Shown: positions 1 through 12,620, counted from the first letter of the stretch. The stretch: DNA of 64,000 bases from Symsagittifera roscoffensis (GCF_963678635.1 NC_087071.1:2284537-2348536); one strand, 5' to 3'. Translations and numbers: made by a program. The notes: a model not told the origin generated them from the sequence alone.

Positions 1-1370
1 ATGTTCGAACTAAACCTTCTTGAGGTTGAAAAATATTGTTCAATTGGTACTCCAATTTTCTTTTGTGACATAAACTTGATGTTAATAACGCCATTTTGGA
101 AGATTTTAATCAGAAAAACTTAAAAACAAGATTTCAATACATGCTTCTATTTGTATTTCAGTGAATAAACCCTCTTGAAAAACCTGTAGTGGAAGTTCAT
201 TTGAAAAACTTCAGAATACAATCATTAGGTTTTCTTTTTTTTTCATCAAACTGTTAGTAAAATTGAGCTCAATTTTTCTTTTTTATCAACGACATCTGCT
301 TATGTACTCAAATTTGAATGTTTAATATTGTTCCAACTCTCTCTCTCACTTAAATTTTCTGAGAAATAAACGAAAATTAAGGATAAAAAATTTAAGTTAT
401 TCTGAAAACTAATGGATACCTTATCACAAAAATTGGAAGTTTGCTAAAAGTTTTTTTAAATAGTTATTGAATTAGGAAACTTTCATCTTTAAATGCTAAC
501 TTATTCAAAGGTTTGCAGTACTTATTTTACCCTGCCTGCGAATTGTTAGTTCCAATGATTTTAAATTAAGTTCATGATTTATGAATATTTTTTCATGCAG
601 GCTGGGTTGAATTTTGAGATAGTAAATGAAGCATAAACAGTGATTTAACTTAAAACAGAATTTTGTTTTGAAAATTTGAGGAAATTTTTTTAAATTCAAT
701 TTTATTTAAATTCAAGTGGCTTGCCTTGGATCTCAATATTCTTTCCTGACTTCACTCTGGTTTAAATAATGCTTTTTTGCAAATTTTCTTGCTGTGCATG
801 ACTTTAAAAAAGATATCAATGCACTTCTGCTGGTGTTTCAGTGAAGAAAGCTCATGAAAAACCTGATGTATAATTTGATTGAAAGGCTTTCTGATCTTCA
901 TCGATAGGTTTCCTTTCATTTTGTTGACCAAATTGTACGTAAAATTACACCTTTAGGCTTTCAATTTTATCAGTGACAGGTGTTTATTTTCTCCATTTCA
1001 AACGCGTTATCGAATTCCAATTCTCGTTCACTTAAACATTTCTTGAGATCTCTGACAAAAATTAAGGATAAAAAAGAAATTTAGGTTGTTTGGCAAGCAA
1101 ATAGTATTCAATCATAAAATTTGGGTTTTCGCCTAAGTTTTTTCACCACAGCTATTGAATTAGAGAATTTTTTATCTTAGATTTTAATTTATTCAAACGT
1201 TTGCTGAACTAAATTTACTTTTGCGTGCAAAATGGTCGTTCAATTGATATTGTTTTTAAGTTAAGTTCATTAGTTCTGACTATTTTCTCATGCCTTCATG
1301 CCAAGTAGATTCAATTATAAGATAGAAATAAAACATAAACGCTAATTTAGGTTACAAACAAAAGAATATG
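1..1370. repeat. Diverged tandem duplication, 2 x about 680 bp
   Basis: Two consecutive stretches (about 1-690 and 691-1370) follow each other block for block. For example, the GTGAATAAACCCTCTTG block near 162 matches GTGAAGAAAGCTCATG near 841, and the AAATTAAGGATAAAAAA blocks near 374 and 1059 match. Divergence is high with many small indels, so this is an old duplication. No convincing coding frame is seen. Confidence 0.6.
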
Positions 1371-3070
1371 TTTAAACTTTGAAACGAAAAATTTCAGCTA
1401 TGAAAAGTCCTTTTCACAGTAATGATGTCAAATTTGATATAACTCAGGTGAAAGACTTCTCAGATGTTGTTTTCTTTTTCTTCTGAACAGGATCCATTAA
1501 GTACTAGTACAGATGAATAAGTGGAAAAACGAATATTACAAGAGTTCCTATTTAAATGAATTTGTTTAAATATCAGATGTAGTTTTCGAAATTTTCTCGG
1601 ATTTTGCTCTCTTTTAATTTCTAAGATGATAATTGTGATAAAAAAGCCTGACAAAAAATAAGTTTATGGCAGTTTAGCAAAATGTTAAACTTTAAGCCTC
1701 TCGGAAGTTGTAATAATATGGATTAGTTAGAGTTGATCACAATGGCTTTAGTTTTGACTTTTTTTGTAGAAATTTAGAATAATTTTTGACAAAAATCCGT
1801 GGTGAAATCTAATCATAAAATTTTTTTGAAGAATTTTCAAATAAAATTGCTGTAATTGATAGATTCATTTGATGTTGTTAACTATTTCTACGTTTAATTG
1901 GATAGAAAATCAATAAAATTTACAAATAAAATGTATAATGTGGAGAGAGTTTTAGACAGTTGTTGAGTGTAATTTGAATAAGTTTTTTGTTTACTGTCTT
2001 AAATAATATGGTTATTTTGACAAGTTTTGCAAATGTTCGGAGGTTTCAGCTACTTTTAGCGAGGTTTTAACATAGTTCAACTATTAAAATCTCCTAATAA
2101 AACAAGTTTTATATGAATTGATTTAGAATCCTACTGTGTTCTGATTTTTTTGAGAAAAAACAAAAAAACATTCTTTATACAAAAGCCACAAATTTTTTTT
2201 TCAATGTTCTAGCAAAATTTAGAAGATTTAGTATCTAATGTTAGTAAACTTTTACATTCAACTTGTTATAATCTATAAATATTCTCCAAATAGACCAGAA
2301 GCGATAAAAATTTCGCCAAAAAATTATGGCTTCTGACCAAAAAATTCCTAAAATTTAAGTTTTCTGCACATTAGCATTACAGCTTATATTTTGCTGATTT
2401 TAGCATTACAGAGCTTTCAGCAAACCCTTTTGCAATGATGTCTTTTTTTTGCTTGAGTAGATTTTTTTAAAAGTTTCATCCCAAAATCCAAGTCGTTACA
2501 TGTGCATATATCGAACAATGCAAAGGATAACTTATTGAATTTTTCGATTTTTATCGATAATATGTTTCAATAGCTCTCTCTGCATTTTCAAAACTGTTTT
2601 TGATTGATATGTTCATGAAAGTATATCGATCAAATACTGCTGGAGCCAAGCTTATTTTTTTGGCCTGTGCTGGAAACACTGAAAATTTTAACCAATTTAT
2701 CAAACATGAACTTATTTTTGTGCACTTATCTTTTAAGTTGTGAAAAAAAGCGTATTGAATTTACTGTGTAAAAATCAATTTGAATTGAAATGAAAAGAAA
2801 TCAAAAGTCAACCTACAAAAAATATACTTTAGCTTGAATTTTCAGAGTTTTTCAGAATTCAAGAAAGCTCAACAATGGTATATTTTTTTCACTTAGTTAC
2901 ATTCATACAATAGTGGACAAAATTAAGCGGAAGCTTAGGTTTTACTTTTAAAATACTTAACTTTAAGGAAAATTTTGGACAAAGCGTATTTAGAGTAACA
3001 ACAAGTTTTTTATATTGACCAACAGCAGATGATTAGAGCTACCCTATGTGAAAGTCTCAATTTTTAACAT
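1371..3070. other. Gene-free AT-rich stretch
   Basis: I see no gene, RNA or strong repeat here. Reading frames are short and do not resemble the family genes found elsewhere in the window. Confidence 0.5.
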
Positions 3071-3319
3071 GAGGCACCTACCAGTTTTTTCCGGGTCTGA
3101 AGATGACATTTCTCACGTCAGCGCTAAATTTTGCATCGTAGTAAACTCTTTCTTGACTAGACGGTGTAAAAAAATTGCTCATGCAACGCAAAATAACCAC
3201 AGCAAAAACTGAAATAATCAGTGTGACGATTTTACTAAACTCAGCTGTTTCCTACAATTTCTTAGTGCGGATGGTGAAAACTGGGATTTTCAGACCCGTA
3301 ACAAACTGGTAATTGCTTC
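3071..3319. mobile_element. Small inverted-repeat (MITE-like) element, about 250 bp
   Basis: The left end (from 3071, core ACCAGTTTTTTCCGGGTCTG) reappears reversed at the right end (core CAGACCCGTAACAAACTGGT, ending near 3313). The arms match imperfectly over about 60 bp. No open frame lies inside, so it would depend on another element for movement. I could not define a target duplication, and a non-mobile foldback remains possible. Confidence 0.5.
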
Positions 3320-3689
3320 AAAATAAAAACGGAGTTTTTCAGAGAGGATAGTTCAGAGCATTTACTGTCGATCGATGTAAAAATTTAGCTAAAGTTCAAT
3401 GTCCATATTGTCCAAAATGATTTTTAAAATTGGGTTTTTTAGTGTGTAAAAGTCTGAATTTTCTTTTAATTTCCCACACTGTAAGTTCGAATTTTTGAAA
3501 ATCAAATGCAACCGAGATTTTAATGAAATTTTGGTGTTGTTATGTTTGTCAATTATTCAGTATTTGTCCCGGAAAAAATTCCGTTCTGTGAGCAAGGTTG
3601 TAAATTAATTTCAGCTGAATTAGTGTTCATTTTTATCCTCGACTTCTAGTTCGATGTTAACTTTAGGTCTAAACTGAAGTCTTGTGTTG

Positions 3690-6300
3690 TGTTTGTTCTA
3701 CTGTTTTACTTTAGAAAATGTCCATACCTATATCAAACCTACTGCATTGGTAAATATGGCGTGTTCAGATTCGTAAGTACTGATTATTTTATAGATGGTA
3801 GTCAAATTCTTCGCCTTTAGTCATTGTAACAAGTTTGATCATGTTATTCGAAAAGTTATTCGAAAAGAATTCAGTTTTTTTAATTAGAAAACTTTGAGTT
3901 TGAAAAAACTTTATTATTTGAACCTGTGATGCGGTTTTTCTTGTTTATTTTACTTAGAGACTCACATTAAGATTGCAATTTTGATCACCATAAGAATTGC
4001 CCAGAGTTGAGAGCAGAGTAAATAAATAAATGGCAAAAAATTTCCTCCGAATTGACTTTTTTTTATGATCAGTCATAACCAGAATCATATATCTGTGAAC
4101 AGATATCAAATTCGAAGTTTGATTTTAACTGACTGCTGTAATTGATATTTAACTCCTCGCACCAATTCGTGTTTTGAGGGCAAAACTATACCGGTCGTTT
4201 TAAAGCAGTGGCATACTCATTTGACGGCGAGTGATTTAATGATTGATTGCACGTGTCCTCATCTGTGCTATAATAACTTTGGTAAAAGTTTGCAAAAAAT
4301 GCAATAGTGGATGCACAAAATCAACTGGCGAGTCCTTAAAACCAAATCATACTTTCTGGTGGTCGTTTCGACCATTTCCTTTCTGTCCAGGGTGAATGTT
4401 TTTATAAAGGGTCTTTAGAAATAAAAGTTTTATAGTGTAAAAACTCGAATGTGCGATTATTGATTGCCTAGCAGTGTTAATAAACAAAAATAATTAAGTT
4501 TTTTTTTATTCAATTTTTTGCTAATGAAAAGCATTTTTATGATAATCAACCCTCTACTATTTTAACTTTTCTCTATCTAGGCATATTTGTTTCGTGTGAT
4601 TTTGTCTTCATCGCGGAGACCGTAGAATCATGCAGACTTTTTCGAGCGTTTTACAAATAATTTATCAGAAGTTTTTTTTGGTTTTAAATATACCAAATTG
4701 TTTTTTCCGTTAAAATTTGTTGATGGCGTGAAGCTTTCATTTCCAAAGCGAAGTTTAATTATTCATTCGCGTTGTTTTTTAAAAAACTAAGCGAGAAAAT
4801 TGGTTTTTTAATTGTGATCTTCGTTTTAAATTCGAGTTTTCACATCATCAAAAAAGTCTAATGAAAATGAAGAAAAACCAGTTGTTTCAAACCCAAAAAT
4901 TACCGAAAAAAAAACTTCAACTAAACTTTGAATTTTGTTCACGATGTAATTCATTTTTTCAGACAAACTTCAAAATAAAACCGTTATCAAAAAGAACATC
5001 GAAATTTAACTTCAAAACTGTTTTTTGCTTTGTTTTGTCCACTATAGTAACTAAATGTTACCCAAAGTAATTGAAAAAATAACCCAAAATGTGCTTTTAG
5101 GATCAAAGCTGGTATATCGTGGTAATTTTTAGTCATAGTTTTATTTCAGGAGTACAAAGATACCTAAAATGAATCAAATGCAAAGTAACTGCTGAAATAA
5201 GATCTCATTTACTTTACACGATTTCAAAATTAATTCAACCACTTTTTTTGAGGACAAATTCGTTAAATTTTTTTATGATATGCGCTGTATATAGTTGTTG
5301 TGCTATTGAAAACGTACATCAGATGGAAGATTTTTCCAGAACAACCTATACCATTATTTGCAAGATTTTGAGCTGATTTTTCGAAATAAGTGTGTTTCGA
5401 TCACTAGCATCACCGTATCAACTTGATGCAGAATTTTAGAATAGAAACAAAAAATGAAGTTCTGATCATGTGGAAAAAGTTGAGGAGCGACTGAAACATT
5501 TGGCGTTTCAAATAGCTTTTCAACATCAACAAAAATTGGTTGAATATATGTCGGTGGTTAAGTATGATAGTGGATACCATATTAAACAAAAATTATTTAA
5601 GACTTTTCTCTGACTTTTCGTCTAATTGCGTTACATTCCTATCAAATTTTCTATTCGTTTTTTACTATACTGCACTTCTGATTATATTTACATGGTAAAT
5701 CTTATCAAATTGAGACGTCGAGGTGATGCTTCAGCTACAAAGATTTAAAAGTTGAAAAGTTTGCTGTTTTTTGCTTTATTCTTTCCACTAGTGTAGTTAA
5801 ATTTTCACGTTAGTCTACTAAACTCAAAGATAAAACTTATCTCAAGCTCAGGTCATTTTTATCTTAAATGTCTGGTCTTACAAAATAAACCTTCGATCAA
5901 GATTTAGTTCGAGCAAACTTGCCTTAAAGGTGTACAAAATTTGTTCATGGATGTGCTCAAAGAATCAGAGCTACTCTTCGAAAATGATTGATTTTGCGAT
6001 GTGAGAGGTGTTTTCAAATTAATTGTTTCTCACATTTAACACCGTAAGGAAAAATTTTTGCAGATGGCCAAAACTGACACGAAATCATCTAGCTTAGTTT
6101 TTAATTTAAATTTTGCTCTGATCAAAGAAAGTAAGTCTACAGATACATAACAACAGTGTAAAAATTGATTTGAATTTTCTTTCCCTCTGAACGAGATCCA
6201 GCCTCGTTTGCCGACATCAAATCAGGATAGTTAATTTTAGCTTTCTAAATAAGTTGCCGAACTGAGATAGCACTTGCTTCAACATGTTATTTTACTAAAC
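3690..6300. repeat. Diverged second copy of the gene A upstream region, without a gene
   Basis: Blocks in this stretch recur in order at about 7190-8900, just upstream of gene A, and in part upstream of gene C. Examples are the GTATGGCGTGTCCAGACCCG-like block (about 3757 and 7247), the block with GAGCAGAGTAAATAAATAAATGG (about 4012 and 7490), and the GAACAAACTTGC-like block (about 5910 and 8530). The expected exon 1 does not follow: after about 6240 no signal-peptide frame is seen. It may be the flank of a deleted family member. Confidence 0.45.
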
Positions 6301-6850
6301 TTCAATGCTGTTTCAATCATTTTTCTTTTAAGTAAAAATGTTGTATAGTTTTTCAGATGCGTTTTAAATGTCAACAAGTATATAACTGTTGTGCTTATGA
6401 AAACTCCTAACTAAAAAAACTAGTTAATGAAAAAACCTTGAGTTGTTAGTGTCAAAAAAAGATTTTATGAGTCTCTATTATCAGAATGGTATCAAAACTT
6501 TTGAATAAATCAAAAATGAAGTTTCTAATCACATGAAGAAAGTTAGAAAAATTTCCGGAGCGACAGAAATGTTTGGCAGATTTTTGGCTTTGTTTGTTTG
6601 GCTTCAAACAGATTTTATAAATTCCACAATCAATTGGTTGAACGCATATATGTTACTAACTATGATAGTGGCTACTAGATTCAATCCAATTAAAAAAAGA
6701 TTTTTTTAAAAGTTTTTTTTGTGTTAAGTTTGGCTACTTGTGTTACATTTTTATACTTGTGTGTTATCTCTTTACCTTTATGTATCTCGGATTAAAATTA
6801 CATCAAAAATCTGTCCAAGTTGAAATATATCGTCATCTGATGCTCCGAGG
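5260..6850. repeat. Diverged tandem duplication, period about 1.09 kb
   Basis: The stretch at about 5260-5720 matches about 6340-6800. Shared anchors are GTTGTGCTATTGAAAAC near 5298 against GTTGTGCTTATGAAAAC near 6390, and TTGGTTGAATATATG against TTGGTTGAACGCATATATG. It lies inside the repeated upstream region of the gene family. No coding content was recognised. Confidence 0.5.
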
Positions 6851-7189
6851 TGTAGATGGTCTTTTTTCTTATGAAAATTTTTACAGCAGTTACACTAATT
6901 GATAAAAATAAATGTATTATCGCCTTTTCCACTCTGCGATACTTACTTTGGGCCTCTATGAATAAATAACCTAGAACTTCAAAATATTTAAGATTGGTTG
7001 CGTGCAAATGGTTTCAGCTACCTTTAGTGTCTCAAAACTCAAACTCAACCTTTTAGCAGTTTTTTTTCTGAATCTGAAAATGTCATATAAAATTAGCTGC
7101 AAAAAATTTAATTGTGGGAATTTTTTTTAAAAAGTTGAAAGACCAATTAGATTTTGTCACAGATTTTTTTTTAAAACGCTTGGCCTCTT

Positions 7190-8920
7190 TTCTGCTATTA
7201 TTAACTCTGGAAGAATCCACACCCTATCAAACACACTACGTGTTGTATGGCGTGTCCAGACCCGTATTATCTGGTACTGATTCTTCACAGAAGGTAGTCA
7301 AATCATTTGTGCAGTCCTTATAAAAAAATTGGTCAAATTGAAAAATGAGTTCGAAATTATTCTGAAGGTAGAAACTTTTGAGTGAAACTTGTTCTTTATT
7401 TGACGCTGTGATATGTTTTTTTTTCTTTTAATTTTGCGCAGAGACTAGCTTGAAGGTTGTTATTTTGATCACTTTAAGACCTGGTCTGAGTTGAAAGCAG
7501 AATAAGTAAATACTTGGCAAATTGTGTTCCTGAAAACAAATATTAGAAAAGCTTGAATTTGCGCTGAACATTTCCTAGCATTTATGCTAGATAATATAGT
7601 TCTGGCTTTGGTTTAGTTGAAGAAATTTAGCTAAAGAAAACCGTTCCATATAAACATACCTTTTGGCAGAATTGTTTCGAGATTTTTTGCCGTTATCGTG
7701 GAGACTTTAAAGCTCAAATCCTCTAAAAGTGCGCCTCATTTGTAATTAATGTTAGTAAGTCCATTGAATTAAGATTCATTTTTTCTCACTTGCAACATCA
7801 ACGATAATAGCGAGTTTGAAACTCACGACCAGAAAAAAAAACAAAAAACATTTGTATGATAATATGAAGATAAAAAGTGTTGCGTAACTCGATGTTGTTG
7901 CGTTTTGAGTAATATTTCCAGGTATTCAAAAATAGGTCAATGAGTATTTTTATTCCAATCAAAAATTGTGCAAGAAAATTATTGATGATAAGATTTCAAG
8001 CTTCAAGAATCCTGAAATTGAGAAAAGTAAAGTCTTAAGACAAGTGGACAAAGATGAGCAAATTCATCTTTCGTGGATGAAATACGGTGTTGTTTTCAAT
8101 TTAGAACAACTTTGTTGTTCGCAAAATTTGTACATCTGTCGATAGATTCTAGCCTTAATTTTTCATAACATTAAATCCCCCTTCTATAACCTTAAGCGGT
8201 GGAAAAATTTGCGCGCTTACTTGCTGTTTTTATTTGAAAAAGCCAAATTGTTCAACACAGTCAAAATGTTTGAAGATGGAAATGTTTATTGGAGATGAAA
8301 AAGAACTGGCAATTTCAGAACCAAAACAACAAAAGATAGCAAGCTTTAATTAAAATTTAATAAAGCTTTAATAATATTTCACGATGAATTTGAAGTTTTT
8401 TTGCTTCGTTTTGACCACTTTTGTAGTTATAGGTTTTTTCATGTCTTCTTAACTATAAGATTAAACTAACTTAATCTCAGTTTCTTAAATCTTAAATGCC
8501 TGGGCTGACACATTTCAAGATTTAATTTGAACAAACTTGCATCGATATTGTACAAATGTTGGACATGGACAGTGTTCAAAAGATCATAGGTACGCTCTTT
8601 GAAGCATCATTACTTAGTTGTTTTGAAAATGAATGTTCTTGCAATGTAAAGTTTTCTCAGCGAGAAATAATTTTAAAATTGGATTCTGACGCTTTGTTTT
8701 GCGAAAAAAAATCTGCAGATGGTAGAAATTGAAATTAAAAATTTCAGTTTATAATTTTTGTAAGTTACTCCTAAAAAACAATTGTTCATATCGAATGTAT
8801 TGGTCCAAAAAGTCTTTTATAGTTCATAGTCTCCGTAAACAAGCTCCAGTTTGGTTTGCTGACCACAAATTAGACTTTGTTTAAAAGGCGAAACAATGAT
8901 TCAAAACGAATGTTGTTTTC
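7190..8920 (+). repeat. 5' flank of gene A, shared with gene C
   Basis: This flank matches 3690-6240 and, in patches, about 55670-56150 upstream of gene C (for example the GACAAACTTGC and AAAAGATCAGAG blocks). Similarity looks clearly lower than in the coding exons of A and C. No unambiguous TATA box is present; TTTAAAAGG near 8880 is only suggestive. Confidence 0.5.
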
Positions 8921-8922
8921 AG
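8911..8922 (+). promoter_or_regulatory. Splice-acceptor-like site just before the gene A start
   Basis: TGTTGTTTTCAG is a good 3' splice site 36 bases before the chosen ATG, and gene C has the same arrangement (TTTGTTTTCAG ending at 56147, 37 bases before its ATG). This suggests that the 5' UTR is joined here either to an upstream non-coding exon or to a trans-spliced leader. Neither partner can be identified from the sequence. Confidence 0.4.
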
Positions 8923-8958
8923 AAAAGTATTTTGAGCCTTGGAGAAATCACCTCTAAT

Positions 8959-10651
8959 ATGAAGACTTGCAGCTATGTGTCAAATGCAATTAATTTGTGT
9001 GGTCTTCTGTGTTTCTTCTGTCTAATTATCAATGCTCAAAGAAAGGTTAGTATTTTTCAGCTTTCTTTTTTGAAAAATGGTTATGAATATGGCAATTAAG
9101 GTTACTTGCAGTGACAGATCTTGATTGTTTTCAATTTTTGTTTTGAAACAATTTTGTTTTCTTAAAATTCAGAACTTTGTAATAGTGCCATAACTTTTTT
9201 ATTTAAGAAACAAGGAAAACACCTGCAAGACAGGCAGCTCCACAGAAGTGATATGTCTCCAATAAACGGCGAGTATAATGTCAGTCTCGTTTGATTTTTT
9301 GAAGATAAGCTACAAAAATTTAAAAGAAGATGAAGAGTTGTACCAGTTTGGTTTTTCGAAACCAGATAAGCAGTTCGTTTCTTTGTAAAGAGATTTTTTT
9401 ATGATAATTTTTGTGTATGTTCTAGTCGATGCATACTGGGCTTATCGCAACGCGATTGAAGCAAAATCAAACCCTAGCCCAGTAAGATGTGCGAATTGTA
9501 CCTGCCATAGAGAAAAAGATATAGTAGTTGTGGAAGCGTGTGAGATCAGATCGGGGGTCATTTTGGCTCATAACATAGATGAATCTCGTGTTGATATGAC
9601 AAAACTTTTTACAGGCAACGAAAAAAGGATTGAAATTTTTAACACGACAATTAAAACAATTATTGTTGACAAAAAGGAAACGAAGACGCGTTTTGATTAT
9701 ATGATGTTCAAAGAGAACTATCGCCTGGCCCTCACCGAGCCTGATTTCGGAAAAGTGCAAGTTGCTACTGTGTTGTTCAGAATAAGAGCACTTAAATTTT
9801 TAGATCGAACAGCCCTTCAACAGATTAAAGTCTTGCAGTTCTTCAGTATGAATTCTACAACATTTAATCTAGGAAACCAGCAAAAAAATATTTGGAGCAA
9901 GAATAATTTTTTTAAGTTGGAAATTCGGGGACCTCATACAACTTTTTCTGAAATACAAGAATGCGCGAAGCTTCGCTACGTTGAATTTGGAATCATTTGG
10001 TCTTCTCATCCGTCAAATGTTATCCCTGACGGCTTTTTGAGAAAATCAACCGCGCTAGAAACTATCTACATTCATCGATCACGGAATTTCATTCTGCCGG
10101 CAAACTTCATGTCCGATCTAGAATCAAAAAAAGATATCAACATGACCGTCAATATATGGAATGTGGATTCGATGTCACTCTCCAATCGAACGAAAATTCT
10201 GAACGGAATAAATCTGACTGACTCCCAAAGACAAATTTTAAACGGTTTCGGGGGCGAGGATGCTAAAAATTGCAAGTGGTTCTGTGATTGCCTGCCCAAC
10301 GGACCAGGTGCCTGTGGACATTGTGACGACGACTGGGACAAGCAAAATTGCGGAATTTGTGTACGAAACCTACTTGGGGCGAATATGGACATCCACAAAA
10401 AACTTCGTGGCATATGCTTTTTGGAGAACTCCGAGGTAATAAACGACACAAAAATGCCGCCCCCTTATCCTACTTGGGCACCCGGAGACTATCAGCCTAA
10501 TATGGGAAACGACTACGAGGGGGTAACCCGTCGAAGAGCTCTTGGGTTTGGTGCAACAGCGCAAATTGGTCTGATATTCCTCGTTTTGGTTGCTTTGTGG
10601 TTTAAAAGACGCTATAGATTACACTTCTTTTTCTTGTCAGAAACCAATTGA
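8959..10651 (+). CDS. Gene A: cysteine-rich single-pass membrane glycoprotein (457 aa, 3 exons)
   Basis: Exons are 8959-9045, 9208-9268 and 9426-10651; intron phases are 0 and 1. Start: the in-frame ATG at 8896 is rejected because gene C aligns from 8959 and differs in frame upstream, and an acceptor-like site lies between the two ATGs. Residues 1-26 are a signal peptide (hydrophobic LLCFFCLIINA). Cysteines at about 71, 74, 76 and 88 form an N-terminal cap-like cluster. The middle, with short Leu/Ile/Phe strand-like segments, recalls repeat or L-domain ectodomains, but I see no clean LRR consensus. Residues 332-361 form a module spaced C-x3-C-x-C-x7-C-x2-C-x8-C-x2-C. Seven N-glycosylation sequons are present. 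A membrane helix lies at about 421-442, followed by KRRYR and a short tail. The expected location is the cell surface or a secretory membrane. The second intron begins with GC, not GT. No function or ligand can be assigned. Confidence 0.85.
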
Positions 10652-11780
10652 CTAGAAACTAAAGCCTACGGTCGTTCTTCAAAAAAGTGATGAATGTTTT
10701 GAGGCTCAATTTCAGTTGGAACGAAAAACCTCTAACAAGAAAAAGTTTCTTATGAAAGAAGTCAAGTGTTTGAATTCATTCTTGAAACAAAAACATCACA
10801 ATGTTAATTTTCGATCACCTGCTTTGAAGTTTTTTCCACGTTAACCATTAAGGCTTTTATTTTAAATATTTCCTTGCTGTTGTTGCCATAATGTTAATTT
10901 TGAAACTTAGATAGCTCTTTTACAGTTTATACGTTAATTTTTTGAAAATAAATTACCTAAATTCATAATTAGAATGTTTCGTTATAAAACATCATTTTGA
11001 ATAAATTCAGTGGGATGAATCAAACAGATATTAACATTGATTTTTTTCAAAATTTCAAGTAAATTTTTAGTCATTTTCATTTTGAGTCGTACGAGGGCGG
11101 CAAACTCAAAAAAAGAGCTGCATTCTAAGTTAATATAAACGCTGCCTAGATTGCTGCAATTGTTTCTATTGAGTTCATAAATTTATGTTGCCTGGCCTAT
11201 ATAAATTCCTAGTTGCTTCTCTGTGTTATGTTGCTTCAATTAGAAAAAATTAGCCCTAATTTCTTGCGAAAAACCGTGTTTGAATACAGTGTTGAAACAA
11301 AAGTTTAGAAATGTTAATTGCCGATCAGCTGTTTTGAAGTTTCTTCCACGTTAATCGTTGATGCTTTTATCTTGAATATTCCGTTGCTGTTTTTGCCATA
11401 GTGTTGATTTTGAAACTTAAATAGCTCTTTTCCAGTCTCTCCGTTGGTTTTCAGAATTTATTTAATTTTTTATTGAAATATCATTTTAAATAATTTCAGT
11501 GGAAAGAAGCAAACAGATATTAGCACTCATTTTTTCAAGCATGCAAATTTTATAGTGAACTTCATGTTTCTTTATGTTATTTTTACGAGGGTGGCAAACT
11601 CAAAAAAGCTGCATTCCAAGTTGCCATTAGCGTTGCCTAAATTGTTGCTATTGATTCTTTAGAATTCTTATTTTGATGTTTCCGGTCTGTTTAAACTATT
11701 AGTTGCTACTCTTCTTTATGTTGCTTTTCTTTGTATTAAAAATTGAACTCAAGTTCAAGTTAAATCATGTCAAAAATTGA
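10652..11780. repeat. 3' flank of gene A: tandem duplication, period about 0.51 kb
   Basis: The stretch at about 10700-11240 is repeated at about 11250-11760, with shared anchors TTTTCCACGTTAA (about 10833) against TTCTTCCACGTTAAT (about 11342), and the GCAAACTCAAAAAA blocks near 11100 and 11597. Gene C carries the same two-unit arrangement at about 57960-58440 and 58470-58940, so this duplication predates the A/C duplication. An AATAAA at 10947-10952 could serve as the gene A poly(A) signal, but gene C lacks it. Confidence 0.6.
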
Positions 11781-11944
11781 ATGTACCCTCTGAATTCTTT
11801 TGAGACAATTTTCCAGAATTACTTGAAGGGGTAAAAAATAAACAAAACAAAAAAACTCGCTTTTTGGCTACTTTTCTTTTGCATAATTGTCTGTTGACTG
11901 TCCTGAGTTTTAGTCTATATCTTAAACGAACAGCTTTTTCTTCC

Positions 11945-12005
11945 GCGGTTCATTGTCAATCATCGTCAAAACATTTAAAGAGATTAAGACTTGACGATGA
12001 ACCGC
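11945..12005. other. Stem-loop with 15-base arms, conserved downstream of gene C
   Basis: GCGGTTCATTGTCAA (11945-11959) can pair with TTGACGATGAACCGC (11991-12005) with one mismatch. An inner TCATCGTCAA (11960-11969) pairs perfectly with the same right arm, so two alternative hairpins exist. The copy at 59166-59227 keeps both arms. The role is unknown; it could be a transposon end or a structured RNA. Confidence 0.55.
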
Positions 12006-12125
12006 AAAAGAGATGCAGAAAAGCTTGTGTTCCAAACAAAAATGGCGCGTTTTTTCTTATTTTTGTTCATCAAAAAGCTTCGTCAAAAAAGAAATGTACG
12101 TTTGTTCTTAATATTTTTTTTGTTA

Positions 12126-12620
12126 GCAATTGCATATTGTTTTTCGCTCTATTTTTCTGAACTTTGAACTACGTTTTGATTGCAAATCTCAAAATTGTCT
12201 CGAAAAACGTAACAAAATGAAAAAATTACTTGACATTTTCACCCCCAGTTGTATCGAACAAGTTGTCGCCCTATACAAATACCTGATTCTCATAATAATA
12301 TAAGCGTTTAAACAAACACCCTAACTTTTTTCGATGTGAATTACAAGACATGATGAGTTCGGGTGAATTACAGGTCATTTTTTGATTTAGTCTGGAAGAA
12401 CCCCACACATACTTTTTGGTATGTAAAATTGCCCTGGTTTCACAATTTTTTGTGTAAAATTTGGGTTGCTTCGATTCACTATAACAAGTGGTATCTAGTT
12501 TCAGCTGAAGCCAAATTGATCATTTTCTGTTTGCTTGCGATACGTATGCTAATACTTACTTTTTGTCAAAGATAGATAACATTTGATTTAATAGGCTTTT
12601 TGGAAAAGTACAACATTGTC
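12126..12620 (+). repeat. About 0.5 kb segment, first copy of a recent duplication
   Basis: Nearly identical to 13604-14058 and similar to about 59350-59840 beside gene C. It lacks a short block (GTGAAATTATATCCAG... to TTGGATAG) that the other two copies keep near 14054 and 59786, so this copy has a deletion near 12570. The 70-residue frame starting near 12363 is present in two copies only because they are recent duplicates. Confidence 0.7.

Noticed and set aside
8896-8958. Upstream in-frame ATG of gene A (would add 21 residues)
   Set aside because: Gene C loses this frame by a one-base difference just before its ATG, an acceptor-like site lies between the two ATGs, and the residues would precede and spoil the signal peptide.
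10072-10451. Minus-strand open frames of up to 125 codons opposite gene A
   Set aside because: They are antisense shadows of the exon 3 coding frame. Similar shadows occur opposite gene C.
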